Source: Shewanella glacialipiscicola | GTDB taxonomy: Bacteria; Pseudomonadota; Gammaproteobacteria; Enterobacterales; Shewanellaceae | Assembly (NCBI RefSeq): GCF_023283485.1 | Contig: NZ_JAKILU010000010.1 | Location: forward strand, 1-64,000 | Direction: 5' to 3' | DNA: 64,000 nt | Shown: positions 42,878 to 51,432 of the stretch, one piece after another | Numbering within the stretch: the first letter of the stretch is position 1 | Layout of the letters: each line of letters begins with the position of its first letter | Made by a program: the position numbers and the translations under genes | The notes under the pieces: generated by a model | Told to the model about the DNA's origin: nothing | Seen by the model: only the letters and a program-made list of their open reading frames with translations | The model's database searches: none

Positions 42878-44221
42878 TTAAAGAAACGCAGAGATAATGA
42901 CTGCAACTATGCCGCCCGTCGTACCAATAATGGTTTCCATCACGGTCCACGTTTGCAGCGTTTGTTTTTCCGACAATCCAAGAAAACGGTTAGCGAGCCA
43001 GAAGCCTGAGTCATTGACGTGCGAAAGCACAATCGAGCCACCGCCAATGGCAATGGTAATTGCCGCCAATTGAGCGCCACCTAAGTTTAGTGGTTCAAGT
43101 ATCGGGATGATAAGGCCGCAAGCGGTTAACATAGCCACAGTGGCCGAACCTTGAATAACGCGCACAGAAGCCGACAAAATAAAGGCCAGTATCACAATCG
43201 GTAAACCTGAACCCGCTAAAATATTACCTAACGCATCGCCTACACCTGAATCAATCAAAACTTGCTTAAACACGCCGCCGGCACCGGTGACTAGAATAAT
43301 GACTCCAGCAGGTTGAAGCGCACTACTACAGATTTCCATAATGCGGTCATTGGGGATATTACGCCTAACACCCAGCACATAGAATGCGATTAAACAGGCG
43401 AGCAAAATGGCGGTAAATGGATGACCAATCAATGCGAGCCAATTATGCAGATCGGATTTTTCATCAATAAAGCGTGAAACAATCGTTTTTAAGCCGATAA
43501 GCAGCAGTGGAAAAATTACAATACTGATTGATAAAGCAAATGAGGGAATAGGTCCGCCTTCTCGTTCACCTTTTTCCTGCTGCTCGTGGGCTGGCAGCTC
43601 AACATGGACTTTTTTGGCAATAAGACTGGCAAAGAGCGGGCCGCCTAAAATCATTGCTGGAATGGATGCCAACAAACCGAACACTATCATGTAGCCAAAA
43701 TCAGCATTAAGTTGGGAAGCGACCAAAATGGGCCCTGGTGCGGGAATCAGAAACGCCTGACAGGTTGCGATACCCGCGAGTAGCGAAATCCCTATTTTAA
43801 CTACGCTGCCGCCCCCCTTTCGAACTACAGCAAAGGCGATGCCAATCAGCAGTACAACCGCAACGTCAAAAAAGAGGGGTAGCGCACAGATAAAGCCCGT
43901 AAAGGTCATCGCCCAGTGAGCTTTGTTGTTACCAAATTTATTTAACAGGGTATGGGCTATCTGATCCAGCGCGCCGGTTTCTTCCATTACCCGTCCAAAC
44001 ATCGCACCTAAAGCGACCACAACAGCAACAAAACCTAAGGTGCCTCCCATGCCTTGTTGAATCGTGTTTGTGATATCAGCGGGGTTCATGCCAGAGAAAA
44101 GCCCAGCCACTATCGACACCAGTATCAGTGATACTACGGCATGTAATCTTACTTTCATCACTAAGAACAGTAGCAAGGCGATTGAACCGAGCGCTGTCAG
44201 GATCAATGACATATCGGACAT
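42878..44221 (-). CDS. gntT: Gluconate permease (GntP family)
   Basis: A 447-residue inner-membrane H+/gluconate symporter with 12 or more helices. Family segments include MFGRVMEETGALDQIA, LPLFFDVAVVLLIGIAFA, IPAPGPILVASQL and a C-terminal half with VTGAGGVFKQVLIDSG and LSHVNDSGFWL. It is divergent from gntK, with the GntR operators just upstream of its start. Confidence 0.93.
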   Translation of the reverse strand: MSDMSLILTALGSIALLLFLVMKVRLHAVVSLILVSIVAGLFSGMNPADITNTIQQGMGGTLGFVAVVVALGAMFGRVMEETGALDQIAHTLLNKFGNNKAHWAMTFTGFICALPLFFDVAVVLLIGIAFAVVRKGGGSVVKIGISLLAGIATCQAFLIPAPGPILVASQLNADFGYMIVFGLLASIPAMILGGPLFASLIAKKVHVELPAHEQQEKGEREGGPIPSFALSISIVIFPLLLIGLKTIVSRFIDEKSDLHNWLALIGHPFTAILLACLIAFYVLGVRRNIPNDRIMEICSSALQPAGVIILVTGAGGVFKQVLIDSGVGDALGNILAGSGLPIVILAFILSASVRVIQGSATVAMLTACGLIIPILEPLNLGGAQLAAITIAIGGGSIVLSHVNDSGFWLANRFLGLSEKQTLQTWTVMETIIGTTGGIVAVIISAFL

Positions 44222-44266
44222 AATAGGTACTTTTCCTTGTTCGTTAAGTTGTCCACATTTTTGGAG

Positions 44267-44278
44267 GTTACCGGTAAC
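44267..44278. promoter_or_regulatory. Putative GntR operator 1
   Basis: GTTACCGGTAAC is a perfect palindrome matching the core of the E. coli GntR operator. It lies 46 bases upstream of gntT and directly before operator 2. Confidence 0.75.
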
Positions 44279-44294
44279 ATATTACCCGTAATAT
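44279..44294. promoter_or_regulatory. Putative GntR operator 2
   Basis: ATATTACCCGTAATAT is a 16-base near-palindrome with the E. coli-like core TTACCCGTAA, abutting operator 1. Placement between gntT and gntK would allow control of both directions. Confidence 0.72.
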
Positions 44295-44344
44295 GATAAG
44301 GTGGGAAGTAACAAAAATGGAAAATGAGCCCGAGGTTAACAGAA

Positions 44345-44869
44345 ATGACTAAGACAAAAAAAGGCGATAGCTATGTGTTCATGGGCGTCTCTAGTTGTGG
44401 TAAATCTTCGATTGGTGCAGCGGTCGCACAGGCGTTAGAGACAAAATTTATTGATGGTGATGACCTGCACCCTAGAGCCAATATCATCAAGATGAAATCG
44501 GGCTCAGCGCTTAACGACACTGATCGTGCCCCTTGGCTAGAGCGTATCAATGATGCTGTATATAGTATTGAGCAAAAAGCTGAACGGGGAGTTATTGTCT
44601 GCTCTGCACTGCGTCGCCATTACCGTGATTTAATACGTCAAGGCAATAGCAAAGTCGTATTTATTCATCTATACGGTGACTTTGAACTCGTCAAGCAACG
44701 CATGTTGGCGAGAAAAGCCCACTTCATGCCGATTGAGCTGCTCAAAAGTCAGTTCGACACGCTGGAAATACCCGCTACTGATGAAGCTGATGTTATCCAA
44801 GTGAGCATCGATGGATCTTTTGAAGAAGTGGTGCAGCGCTGTATTCAGGCGATAAATGGCGAAAAATAG
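44345..44869 (+). CDS. gntK: Gluconokinase
   Basis: Phosphorylates gluconate to 6-phosphogluconate for the Entner-Doudoroff and pentose phosphate routes. The 174-residue protein has a Walker A loop GVSSCGKSS, less common than GVSGSGKS but still GxxxxGKS. DGDDLHPRANIIKM and CSALRRHYRDLIR follow the E. coli enzyme closely. The ATG at 44345 has GAGG nine bases upstream. An in-frame ATG at 44324 is less well placed. Confidence 0.93.
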   Translation: MTKTKKGDSYVFMGVSSCGKSSIGAAVAQALETKFIDGDDLHPRANIIKMKSGSALNDTDRAPWLERINDAVYSIEQKAERGVIVCSALRRHYRDLIRQGNSKVVFIHLYGDFELVKQRMLARKAHFMPIELLKSQFDTLEIPATDEADVIQVSIDGSFEEVVQRCIQAINGEK

Positions 44870-44986
44870 TAATGTCTAACATTGGAACAGAGCATAAGGC
44901 TTACCATTGGTGATGACTTTTGGGGATTGACCTTTGCTTTAAAGAGCGAGACGAGTCTTATTGATAAGCCATAAGCAGGTATTCTC

Positions 44987-45016
44987 TAGGGGGCATAGGC
45001 TAGCCTATGACCCCTA
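44987..45016. terminator. Hairpin between convergent gntK and potE
   Basis: TAGGGGGCATAGGC pairs with GCCTATGACCCCTA around a two-base loop, with one mismatch. It lies between two convergent genes. T runs are poor on both sides. Confidence 0.55.
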
Positions 45017-45047
45017 ATTAATTGTTTTCGATATGTCTTAGCCGTAT

Positions 45048-46367
45048 TTAGGCTGGACGAGTATCGGCAACGGGCGCTTTGTTTGAGATCACACCGAAGA
45101 TAGTCCAACCGAAGAAGGTGGCTATGGCGCCAAGCATTACTGCGGTTTCGCCTGAGCTATAGAGGGCATAAAAGCTATACAAGGCACCGATCACTGCAAT
45201 CACGTTGGCAATACGGGCTTTATTAAAGGGCACTTTTTGTTGTCTTTGCATTATGCCAAGGGCAGCCATCGACAGTATGTAAGGCACAATGTTGGTGACG
45301 ACGGCAAGGTTAACGAGTGCTTCGAACTGTTTGCTCAGTGATGGACTAATGGTCATCAGAGATAAAACAGTTTGGATGGATACGATAATGGTCATACCCC
45401 AAATTGGCGCGTCGGCTTTACTGACTTTAGAGAATATTTTAGGGAAGAATCCTTCATCGGCAGAGGCTTTAAACACTTGGGCAATAGTGAACTGCCAACC
45501 TAATAACGAGCCAGTACAAGAGATAATGGCGCAGGCCATCACGATTTTACCCACGACAGGGTTAAACATTTGCGCGAAGGCTAAACCGAAGGGTGCGTTC
45601 GACATGGCAAGTTCGGCGTTTGGCACAATACCGGCAATGACATTGGTAGAGATGATATAAATTACCGCTGCACCTAAGGTTCCGGCCATTACTGCGATCG
45701 GTACGTTTTTCTCTGGATTATCGACGGCTTCTGAGTTTGCACAGGCCGATTCTAAACCAAGGAATGCCCACAAAGTCATCGCGATAGAACCGCCTAAAGC
45801 TTTGAAAAATGGCATATCATGCGGGTTCCATGCGCCTTTGTAGAGGTCGATGTCGAACCAGAACCAACCAATTAGCGACACACCAATTACGGGCAGAATA
45901 ATCCCCCACACAGTCACGCTACTCACACGACCTGTGATACGGGCACCACCGAAGTTAGCAATCGTTGCCAGCCAAAGCACGCCAATGGTTGCAAGACAAA
46001 TGGCCATCGGGCTTAAGTTTACATCGAGCAGCACGGCGGCATAACCTACGGCCGAAATAGCAATCGCGACGTTGGCGATGAGCAGCGAAACGGCGTAGGT
46101 GTAGTTGGCCATAAAGTTGCCAGAGCGGCCGAAGGCATATTCGGCATAACCGCCCATACCACCGGATTTCTTACTGAACATACCGCACTTAGCAAACGCA
46201 TAGGCGAGGGCAGTTGAACCCGCGGCTGTGACTAACCAAGATAAAATCGAAATAGTACCGACTTGAGCTAATTGGGTGGGCAGCATAATAATGCCCGAAC
46301 CCATCATGTTGACTATGGTGATAATCGTTAATTGGACGACGCCAATTTTATTTTCTGATTTACTCAT
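45048..46367 (-). CDS. potE: Putrescine/ornithine antiporter PotE
   Basis: A 439-residue inner-membrane transporter of the APC superfamily with 12 predicted helices. VQLTIITIVNMMGSGIIMLP is the typical first helix with the GSGI substrate loop, and TLWAFLGLESACANSEAV resembles helix 6 with its conserved aromatic and Glu. AdiC and CadB are close relatives, but location downstream of speF favours PotE. It exchanges external ornithine for putrescine made by SpeF. It lies 84 bases after speF. Confidence 0.93.
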   Translation of the reverse strand: MSKSENKIGVVQLTIITIVNMMGSGIIMLPTQLAQVGTISILSWLVTAAGSTALAYAFAKCGMFSKKSGGMGGYAEYAFGRSGNFMANYTYAVSLLIANVAIAISAVGYAAVLLDVNLSPMAICLATIGVLWLATIANFGGARITGRVSSVTVWGIILPVIGVSLIGWFWFDIDLYKGAWNPHDMPFFKALGGSIAMTLWAFLGLESACANSEAVDNPEKNVPIAVMAGTLGAAVIYIISTNVIAGIVPNAELAMSNAPFGLAFAQMFNPVVGKIVMACAIISCTGSLLGWQFTIAQVFKASADEGFFPKIFSKVSKADAPIWGMTIIVSIQTVLSLMTISPSLSKQFEALVNLAVVTNIVPYILSMAALGIMQRQQKVPFNKARIANVIAVIGALYSFYALYSSGETAVMLGAIATFFGWTIFGVISNKAPVADTRPA

Positions 46368-46451
46368 ACTAATAACCTAATTAGGTGAATTATTATAGGG
46401 AGTATGAAATTGACTGCAGAGCGGATTAATTAACTCTGCAGTCAGTCTTCA

Positions 46452-48614
46452 TTATTTATTTAGTACATAGCCCATAGCTTGAATTTTACCGTCTGGAGTG
46501 TTTTCGAGATAAACACCTTGTAGTTCTGGTGAGAATCCAGGTAATAGATTGATACCTTCTTCGAGAGCTTGGAAATAATGTTGAACAGAGCCACCCCATA
46601 TTTCACCTGGTACCATACATAGCACTCCTGGTGGGTAAGGAAGCGCACCTTCCGCGGCAATTCTTCCCTCAATTTGCGATAGCGGCACTAATTCGACTTT
46701 GCCACGAATAAATTCTAAATTTGCTTCTTGTGGATCCATGACTTTGATTGGGAAATGCGCTTTACGGAACATTTCTTTTTGCAGTTGTTTTACATCATGG
46801 CTGACATAAAGATTGTGCATTTCTTGGCAGAGTTGGCGGATGGTATAGTCTTGATAGCGCGCTTTATTCGCGTTATAGACGTTAGGCAATACTTCTGATA
46901 ATGGCGCATCTTCATCGACTAATTTCTCGAATCGAGATATTTGTGAGACCAAGTGTTGCATCTTGGCCATATCTTCCGCAGGCGTCATCAGGAATAAAAT
47001 CGAATTTAAGTCGCACTTCTCAGGAATAATATTATTTTCTCGTAAGAAGTTAGCCAAAATAGTGGCTGGAATACCAAAGTCGGTATATTTACCCGTTTCT
47101 ACATCTATGCCTGGTGTGGTTAATAGGAACTTACAAGGGTCAACGAAGTATTGGCCTTTTTCATAACCTTCGAATGAATGCCATTTTTGACCGGGCTCGA
47201 ATTCGAAGAAGCGTAAGTCATCGGCCATTTGCTCTGTTTCATAGTCTTGCCATAGGCGGCCATCTATCATGGTCGGAACGAATGGTTTGATATATTTACA
47301 CTTTTTCAGCAGTAGCTTACGTGCTTCTATACCCGCTTTTACCGCTTCGCGCCACAGGTAACGACCGCTTGCGCCTTCATGCATTTTCGCGTTCACATCT
47401 AGTGCCGCAAATAAAGGGTAGAAGGGGCTAGTAGAGGCATGCATCATAAAAGCATTGTTGAAGCGTTTATGGTTGCAGTATCTATCTTGACCTTTGATAT
47501 GCTTATCTTTTTTATGGATTTGTGATGTTTGTGAGAAACCCGCCTGCTGTTTATGTACCGACTGAGTCACGATAATACCAGGATCTTCGGCGGTCAGTTC
47601 TAGCAAGAGTGGTGAGCATTCATTCATCATTGGGATGAACTGTTCGTAACCGACCCAAGCCGAGTCAAACAAGACGTAGTCACACAGATGACCAATTTTA
47701 TCAATTACTTGTCGAGCATTGTAGATAGTGCCGTCATAGGTGCCTAGTTGGATAATCGCTAAGCGGAAAGGGCGTTTTTCATCGGCTCTTTCTGGGGCGA
47801 CTTCGCGAATTTGATCTCTTAAATAGGACTCTTGGAAGCAATGAGCGTCAATGCCACCAATAAAACCGAAGGGATTACGCGCTGTTTCTAAATAAATTGG
47901 TGTTGCACCGGCTTGAATTAACGCACCATGGTGATTTGATTTGTGGTTATTGCGGTCAAATAATACCAGGTCGCCTTTAGCAAGCAGCGCATTGGTCGCC
48001 ACTTTATTTGAAGATGAAGTCCCGTTAAGTACAAAGTAGGTTTTATCGGCATTAAAGACTTTGGCAGCATATTTCTGCGCTGCAAGTGGCGCGCCTTCAT
48101 GGATCAGTAAATCACCCAATTTGACGTCGGCGTTACACATATCGGCGCGGAAAATCGTTTCGCCAAAAAAGTCGAAAAACTGACGACCCACAGGATGTTT
48201 ACGGAAGAATTGTCCGCCTTGATGACCTGGGCAAGCAAAGGTGGAATTACCCATTTCAACGTATTTTTTCAATGTGCCGAAGAAAGGAGGTAATAGCGCT
48301 TGTTCATATTTATTGACTGCAGTTTCAACCTGTTTTCCGTAGAAGTCAGTGTTATCGCCGCAGAGTTCAAATACCCCTGTAATAGATGAACAAACATCAT
48401 CTGGGAAAGTTTCTTCACAGCAAACTGAAACAAAAATGGGTAGTTTTAATCCGGTATTTTTAATCTTTTCAACAATACCGTTTCTAACATCATCAACAGA
48501 GACTACAGCCGCGCCCACATCGCAAAAATCTGTGGTTAATACATTGACGACTTCTCTGTCGATATCGAAACAAGATCTAACAGATAAGCTAGCGGCTACC
48601 TTTAATGATTTCAT
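46452..48614 (-). CDS. speF: Inducible ornithine decarboxylase
   Basis: A PLP-dependent fold-III decarboxylase of 720 residues, the length of SpeF/SpeC. An N-terminal wing domain (about residues 1-105) precedes the catalytic domain. GTSSSNKV and the PLP lysine in TQSVHKQQAG are visible, as is FFDFFGETIFRADMCN. It converts ornithine to putrescine and CO2, consuming protons. The leader is 316 bases from the end of the speFL ORF, which argues for the inducible SpeF rather than biosynthetic SpeC, as does potE downstream. The ATG has GGGA upstream. Confidence 0.95.
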   Translation of the reverse strand: MKSLKVAASLSVRSCFDIDREVVNVLTTDFCDVGAAVVSVDDVRNGIVEKIKNTGLKLPIFVSVCCEETFPDDVCSSITGVFELCGDNTDFYGKQVETAVNKYEQALLPPFFGTLKKYVEMGNSTFACPGHQGGQFFRKHPVGRQFFDFFGETIFRADMCNADVKLGDLLIHEGAPLAAQKYAAKVFNADKTYFVLNGTSSSNKVATNALLAKGDLVLFDRNNHKSNHHGALIQAGATPIYLETARNPFGFIGGIDAHCFQESYLRDQIREVAPERADEKRPFRLAIIQLGTYDGTIYNARQVIDKIGHLCDYVLFDSAWVGYEQFIPMMNECSPLLLELTAEDPGIIVTQSVHKQQAGFSQTSQIHKKDKHIKGQDRYCNHKRFNNAFMMHASTSPFYPLFAALDVNAKMHEGASGRYLWREAVKAGIEARKLLLKKCKYIKPFVPTMIDGRLWQDYETEQMADDLRFFEFEPGQKWHSFEGYEKGQYFVDPCKFLLTTPGIDVETGKYTDFGIPATILANFLRENNIIPEKCDLNSILFLMTPAEDMAKMQHLVSQISRFEKLVDEDAPLSEVLPNVYNANKARYQDYTIRQLCQEMHNLYVSHDVKQLQKEMFRKAHFPIKVMDPQEANLEFIRGKVELVPLSQIEGRIAAEGALPYPPGVLCMVPGEIWGGSVQHYFQALEEGINLLPGFSPELQGVYLENTPDGKIQAMGYVLNK

Positions 48615-48930
48615 AGTTAATTTCCCTTTTACTTTTAAAAAATAGATACAAGTGTGCCTATACCTAATTAAAAATTAATAGTATAAAAATTAGATATAGC
48701 TATTTCGGGCGCAGATTAGATGTGGTTGTGCTTATTTGGCGAAATAAATAAAAGTTAAAATATATTTATTAAGCGTGCAAATAGCTTAGCCTCAGTAAAG
48801 CTACACGGATAAAAAATGCTTTGATAGTGATGCAAGTTAATAAACCAATAAAGACAGTACATTAAGTGTTTGCAAAAATTAGAGCAATAGCACTTTAGAC
48901 CTGTTCGTTGGCCTACTTACTGCGCTGAAA
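48615..48930 (-). promoter_or_regulatory. speF leader between speFL and speF
   Basis: A 316-base transcribed spacer is expected if speF is controlled through SpeFL. In E. coli, ribosomes stalled on speFL by ornithine prevent Rho-dependent termination in this region (established for E. coli, inferred here). I see an inverted pair TAGCTT/AAGCTA near 48782-48803, but no strong intrinsic terminator, which fits a Rho-dependent mechanism. Confidence 0.45.
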
Positions 48931-49035
48931 TTAGCGGAGGAAGATAAAGGAGTGATCGAAATAGTCACGTTGACTGGGCATCATGATATGCCGTGTGCGC
49001 CGGATATGCGCCATTATTTTAGATTTCCTCTTCAT
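48931..49035 (-). CDS. speFL: SpeFL, ornithine-sensing leader peptide of speF
   Basis: A 34-codon ORF upstream of speF on the same strand. It starts at ATG 49035 with GGAG six bases upstream and ends TAA at 48931. Residues 10-16 read HIRRTRH, exactly the HIRRxxH ornithine-binding motif of E. coli SpeFL, at the same positions. Met8, Thr14, Ile17, Met18, Phe26, Asp27, Phe30 and terminal Arg34 also agree with the E. coli peptide as I remember it, which is likewise 34 residues. The peptide arrests the ribosome when ornithine binds in the exit tunnel and so induces speF. An in-frame ATG four codons upstream is an alternative start. Confidence 0.9.
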   Translation of the reverse strand: MKRKSKIMAHIRRTRHIMMPSQRDYFDHSFIFLR

Positions 49036-49515
49036 ATACGACTCCATTATGACTTAGAGAAAATAGTTAGGTTTTATTACGGAGTGAAGTTTATATGTCA
49101 GTTATAAATAAAATCATGACCTATGTCTTACTTTTTAATAGTCAGCACTTTGATTTAACTTATTTATCATTATTAGATTGAGTCAATCATACTTAAGTAT
49201 CGTTATCTCAATTATGAAAGTAAATATTGCCAGCATTATTTAAATGATACTATTTGCATAAAATATCTTATTATTTTTTTCTAATCTTAATTAAAGGGCT
49301 GTGGTAATAAGTATCTTAGTTTATACCGCATGACGCACTTGCATGGTTATGCATAAATTCGCTTTACAAAACTGCCTGCATGCTCAAGGATTGCAAAAAT
49401 GACAGTTTTATTCTCATATTTGAGCATTTTGGGCAGAAAGTTGCCGTTTTAGGGCAGATGTTATCTTTTAGATTGACGTAGATTGGTCAGGTCGAAACAT
49501 CAATAGGAGATAGAC
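49036..49515. other. Intergenic region upstream of speFL and the PEBP gene
   Basis: About 480 very A/T-rich bases between divergent genes. It must contain promoters for the speFL-speF-potE transcript and for the gene at 49516. I found no convincing -35/-10 pair, RNA gene or further small ORF. Confidence 0.5.
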
Positions 49516-50055
49516 ATGAATAAATGGTGGCTAGGGGCGAGTTTAGTGTTGGGCTTATTTGGACAGGCACATGCTATGACGTTAACGAGCAAAGATATGA
49601 GCGAGGGCAATAAATTCACATCGCAATTAGTATTTAATGGTTTCGGTTGCCAAGGTGAGAACATTTCGCCACAACTGACTTGGACTGAAGTACCTGCGGG
49701 GACGAAAGCGTTTGCGGTGACGGTTTATGATCCTGATGCACCAACGGGCAGTGGTTGGTGGCACTGGGCCGTATATAACTTACCCGCAGCACAAACATCA
49801 TTGGCGCAAGGTGCTGGTTCGCATGCTAATGCCCTGCCCAAAGGTGCTATCGCCTTGAAAAATGACTTCGGCACCACTGACTTTGGTGGCGCTTGTCCGC
49901 CAGAAGGGCATGGCGTACACAGGTATGAATTTACTGTGTGGGCATTGCCTAGTGCATTAGAGCTGCCAAAGGACGCTAGCCCTGCATTATTAGGTTTTAT
50001 GCTCAGAGCACAAGCCTTAGGTAGCGCCAAGTTGACCGCGGTATATAACCGATAA
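49516..50055 (+). CDS. Periplasmic YbhB/YbcL-family (PEBP-like) protein
   Basis: A 179-residue protein with a signal peptide (cleavage near AHA-MT, residue 20). The PEBP fold is marked by NISPQLTWTEVPAGTKAFAV, VYDPDAPTGSGWWHWAVYN and CPPEGHGVHRYEFTVWAL. Bacterial YbhB/YbcL proteins are small-ligand-binding homologues of Raf kinase inhibitor protein. No bacterial target is certain. The AraC-type gene follows 24 bases later and is probably co-transcribed. Confidence 0.9.
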   Translation: MNKWWLGASLVLGLFGQAHAMTLTSKDMSEGNKFTSQLVFNGFGCQGENISPQLTWTEVPAGTKAFAVTVYDPDAPTGSGWWHWAVYNLPAAQTSLAQGAGSHANALPKGAIALKNDFGTTDFGGACPPEGHGVHRYEFTVWALPSALELPKDASPALLGFMLRAQALGSAKLTAVYNR

Positions 50056-50079
50056 TCCACTGATAATTAGGCTGGTGTC

Positions 50080-50838
50080 ATGATCCGTTTGTTTGAATAT
50101 GATTCGAAGCAGGCACAATCTTTATCTCAAGTACCTGTGCACCAGCCGTCGATTATTCGAGTTATTCATGGGGAAAAGTCTTTACTTTGGCAAGACGAAT
50201 CCGTTTTGGTGGGCCAAGGTCAGTTACTGTTAATTCCTGCCGGGTCGCATATCAGCTTTGTGAATCGGCCTTTTCTTGGGCGCTATCGGGCAGTGCAGTT
50301 ATTGCTCCCTCACGATTTACCCCAAGGCATTTTACTGAACACTGCCGATTGGCGTGACCCCATGCCAGTCCAAAACGTATCGCGCGCGGTGGACTTAGCT
50401 TGGAATGCATTATTGCAGAGTTTGAGCTTGTCTCTGACGGATTCTGTTCAGCTGCATTATCTGGCCGCGTTACTGCTCAGTTTGCCGGATAAACGCAGTG
50501 TGAACTGGTTGTATGGTCACACGCAGCGCAGCGTGACTCAAGCTGCCTTAGCCTTGATGAGCGTGAGTCCTTCGGCACTATGGCAGCAGGAGGAGATAGC
50601 TGACAAGTTACACATGAGTACAGCTAGCCTTAGGCGTAAATTGGCGCTAGAAGATACCAGTTTTAGGCAATTATTAGTCGAAGTCCGGCTGAGCCATGGT
50701 TTGGCCATGCTGCAAAACTCAGGCGAACCATTACTGCAAGTCGCTTTAGCTTGTGGTTATCAATCTGCGGAAAAGTTTTCCTTACGTTTTAAGCAACAAT
50801 TTGGCCTGACCCCTGCGGCTTATCGTCGTACACTGTAA
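50080..50838 (+). CDS. AraC-family transcriptional regulator
   Basis: A 252-residue regulator with an N-terminal cupin-like sensing part (about residues 1-80, GQGQLLLIPAGSHISF). The C-terminal AraC DNA-binding domain spans about residues 150-252, with EEIADKLHMSTASLRRKL as the first helix-turn-helix and VALACGYQSAEKFSLRFKQQFGLTPAAYRR (shown in part) as the second. The target is unknown, and co-transcription with the PEBP gene is suggested by spacing. Confidence 0.9.
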   Translation: MIRLFEYDSKQAQSLSQVPVHQPSIIRVIHGEKSLLWQDESVLVGQGQLLLIPAGSHISFVNRPFLGRYRAVQLLLPHDLPQGILLNTADWRDPMPVQNVSRAVDLAWNALLQSLSLSLTDSVQLHYLAALLLSLPDKRSVNWLYGHTQRSVTQAALALMSVSPSALWQQEEIADKLHMSTASLRRKLALEDTSFRQLLVEVRLSHGLAMLQNSGEPLLQVALACGYQSAEKFSLRFKQQFGLTPAAYRRTL

Positions 50839-50885
50839 ATAAGGAGTGGATTGAAACTTAAATAATCTTAAACTGCAGGAGAGAT

Positions 50886-51239
50886 ATGATGGCGGATGAG
50901 CAATTTACCGACAGCGGATTTTGGAACAAGATTAAACTCTTTAGTCGTCAGGCGGGCAGGGAAGTGATCGAGCGTGCTCTGTGGCTTTATTATGCGTCGC
51001 AGCAGCCGAATACGCCTAAATGGGCTAAATCAGTTATTTTTGGTGCTCTGGCATATTTTATTTCGCCCTTAGATGCCATTCCTGACTTGACGCCTTTAGT
51101 TGGCTTTACTGACGATTTAGGGGCTCTTGCCGCGGCGCTAACTATGGTGAGCTTATACATTGACGATGAGGTTAAATCTCGCGCGGCGGATAAGCTCGCA
51201 CTGTGGTTTGGAGATAAACCGAATGAACCTAAGGTTTAA
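50886..51239 (+). CDS. DUF1232 (YkvA-like) membrane-associated protein
   Basis: A 117-residue protein with the DUF1232 core: AKSVIFGALAYFISPLDAIP followed by DLTPLVGFTDDLGALAAAL (about residues 43-82), an amphipathic or membrane-embedded pair of helices. Function is unknown. The start has AGGAG four bases upstream of the first of two adjacent ATG codons. Confidence 0.87.
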   Translation: MMADEQFTDSGFWNKIKLFSRQAGREVIERALWLYYASQQPNTPKWAKSVIFGALAYFISPLDAIPDLTPLVGFTDDLGALAAALTMVSLYIDDEVKSRAADKLALWFGDKPNEPKV

Positions 51240-51432
51240 GCATCCTGCGTATGCCATGATTTAATCACGGTGGAATAATGCTAAAAATATGATTTTATTC
51301 GGACTCCAAGCGCTGGCTTGTACTTAAAATGGCTAGAGTAAATATATTTTTTTACAAACGTTTCACTATTGCTTGATTGCGCTATATGCTAGCGCTGTTT
51401 TGTGAACCCCTCGTGTTGGTTTAGGCTGATAA

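Noticed and set aside
45048-46367. Assignment as AdiC arginine/agmatine or CadB lysine/cadaverine antiporter
   Set aside because: The sequence is close to all three. Linkage to ornithine decarboxylase and SpeFL favours PotE.
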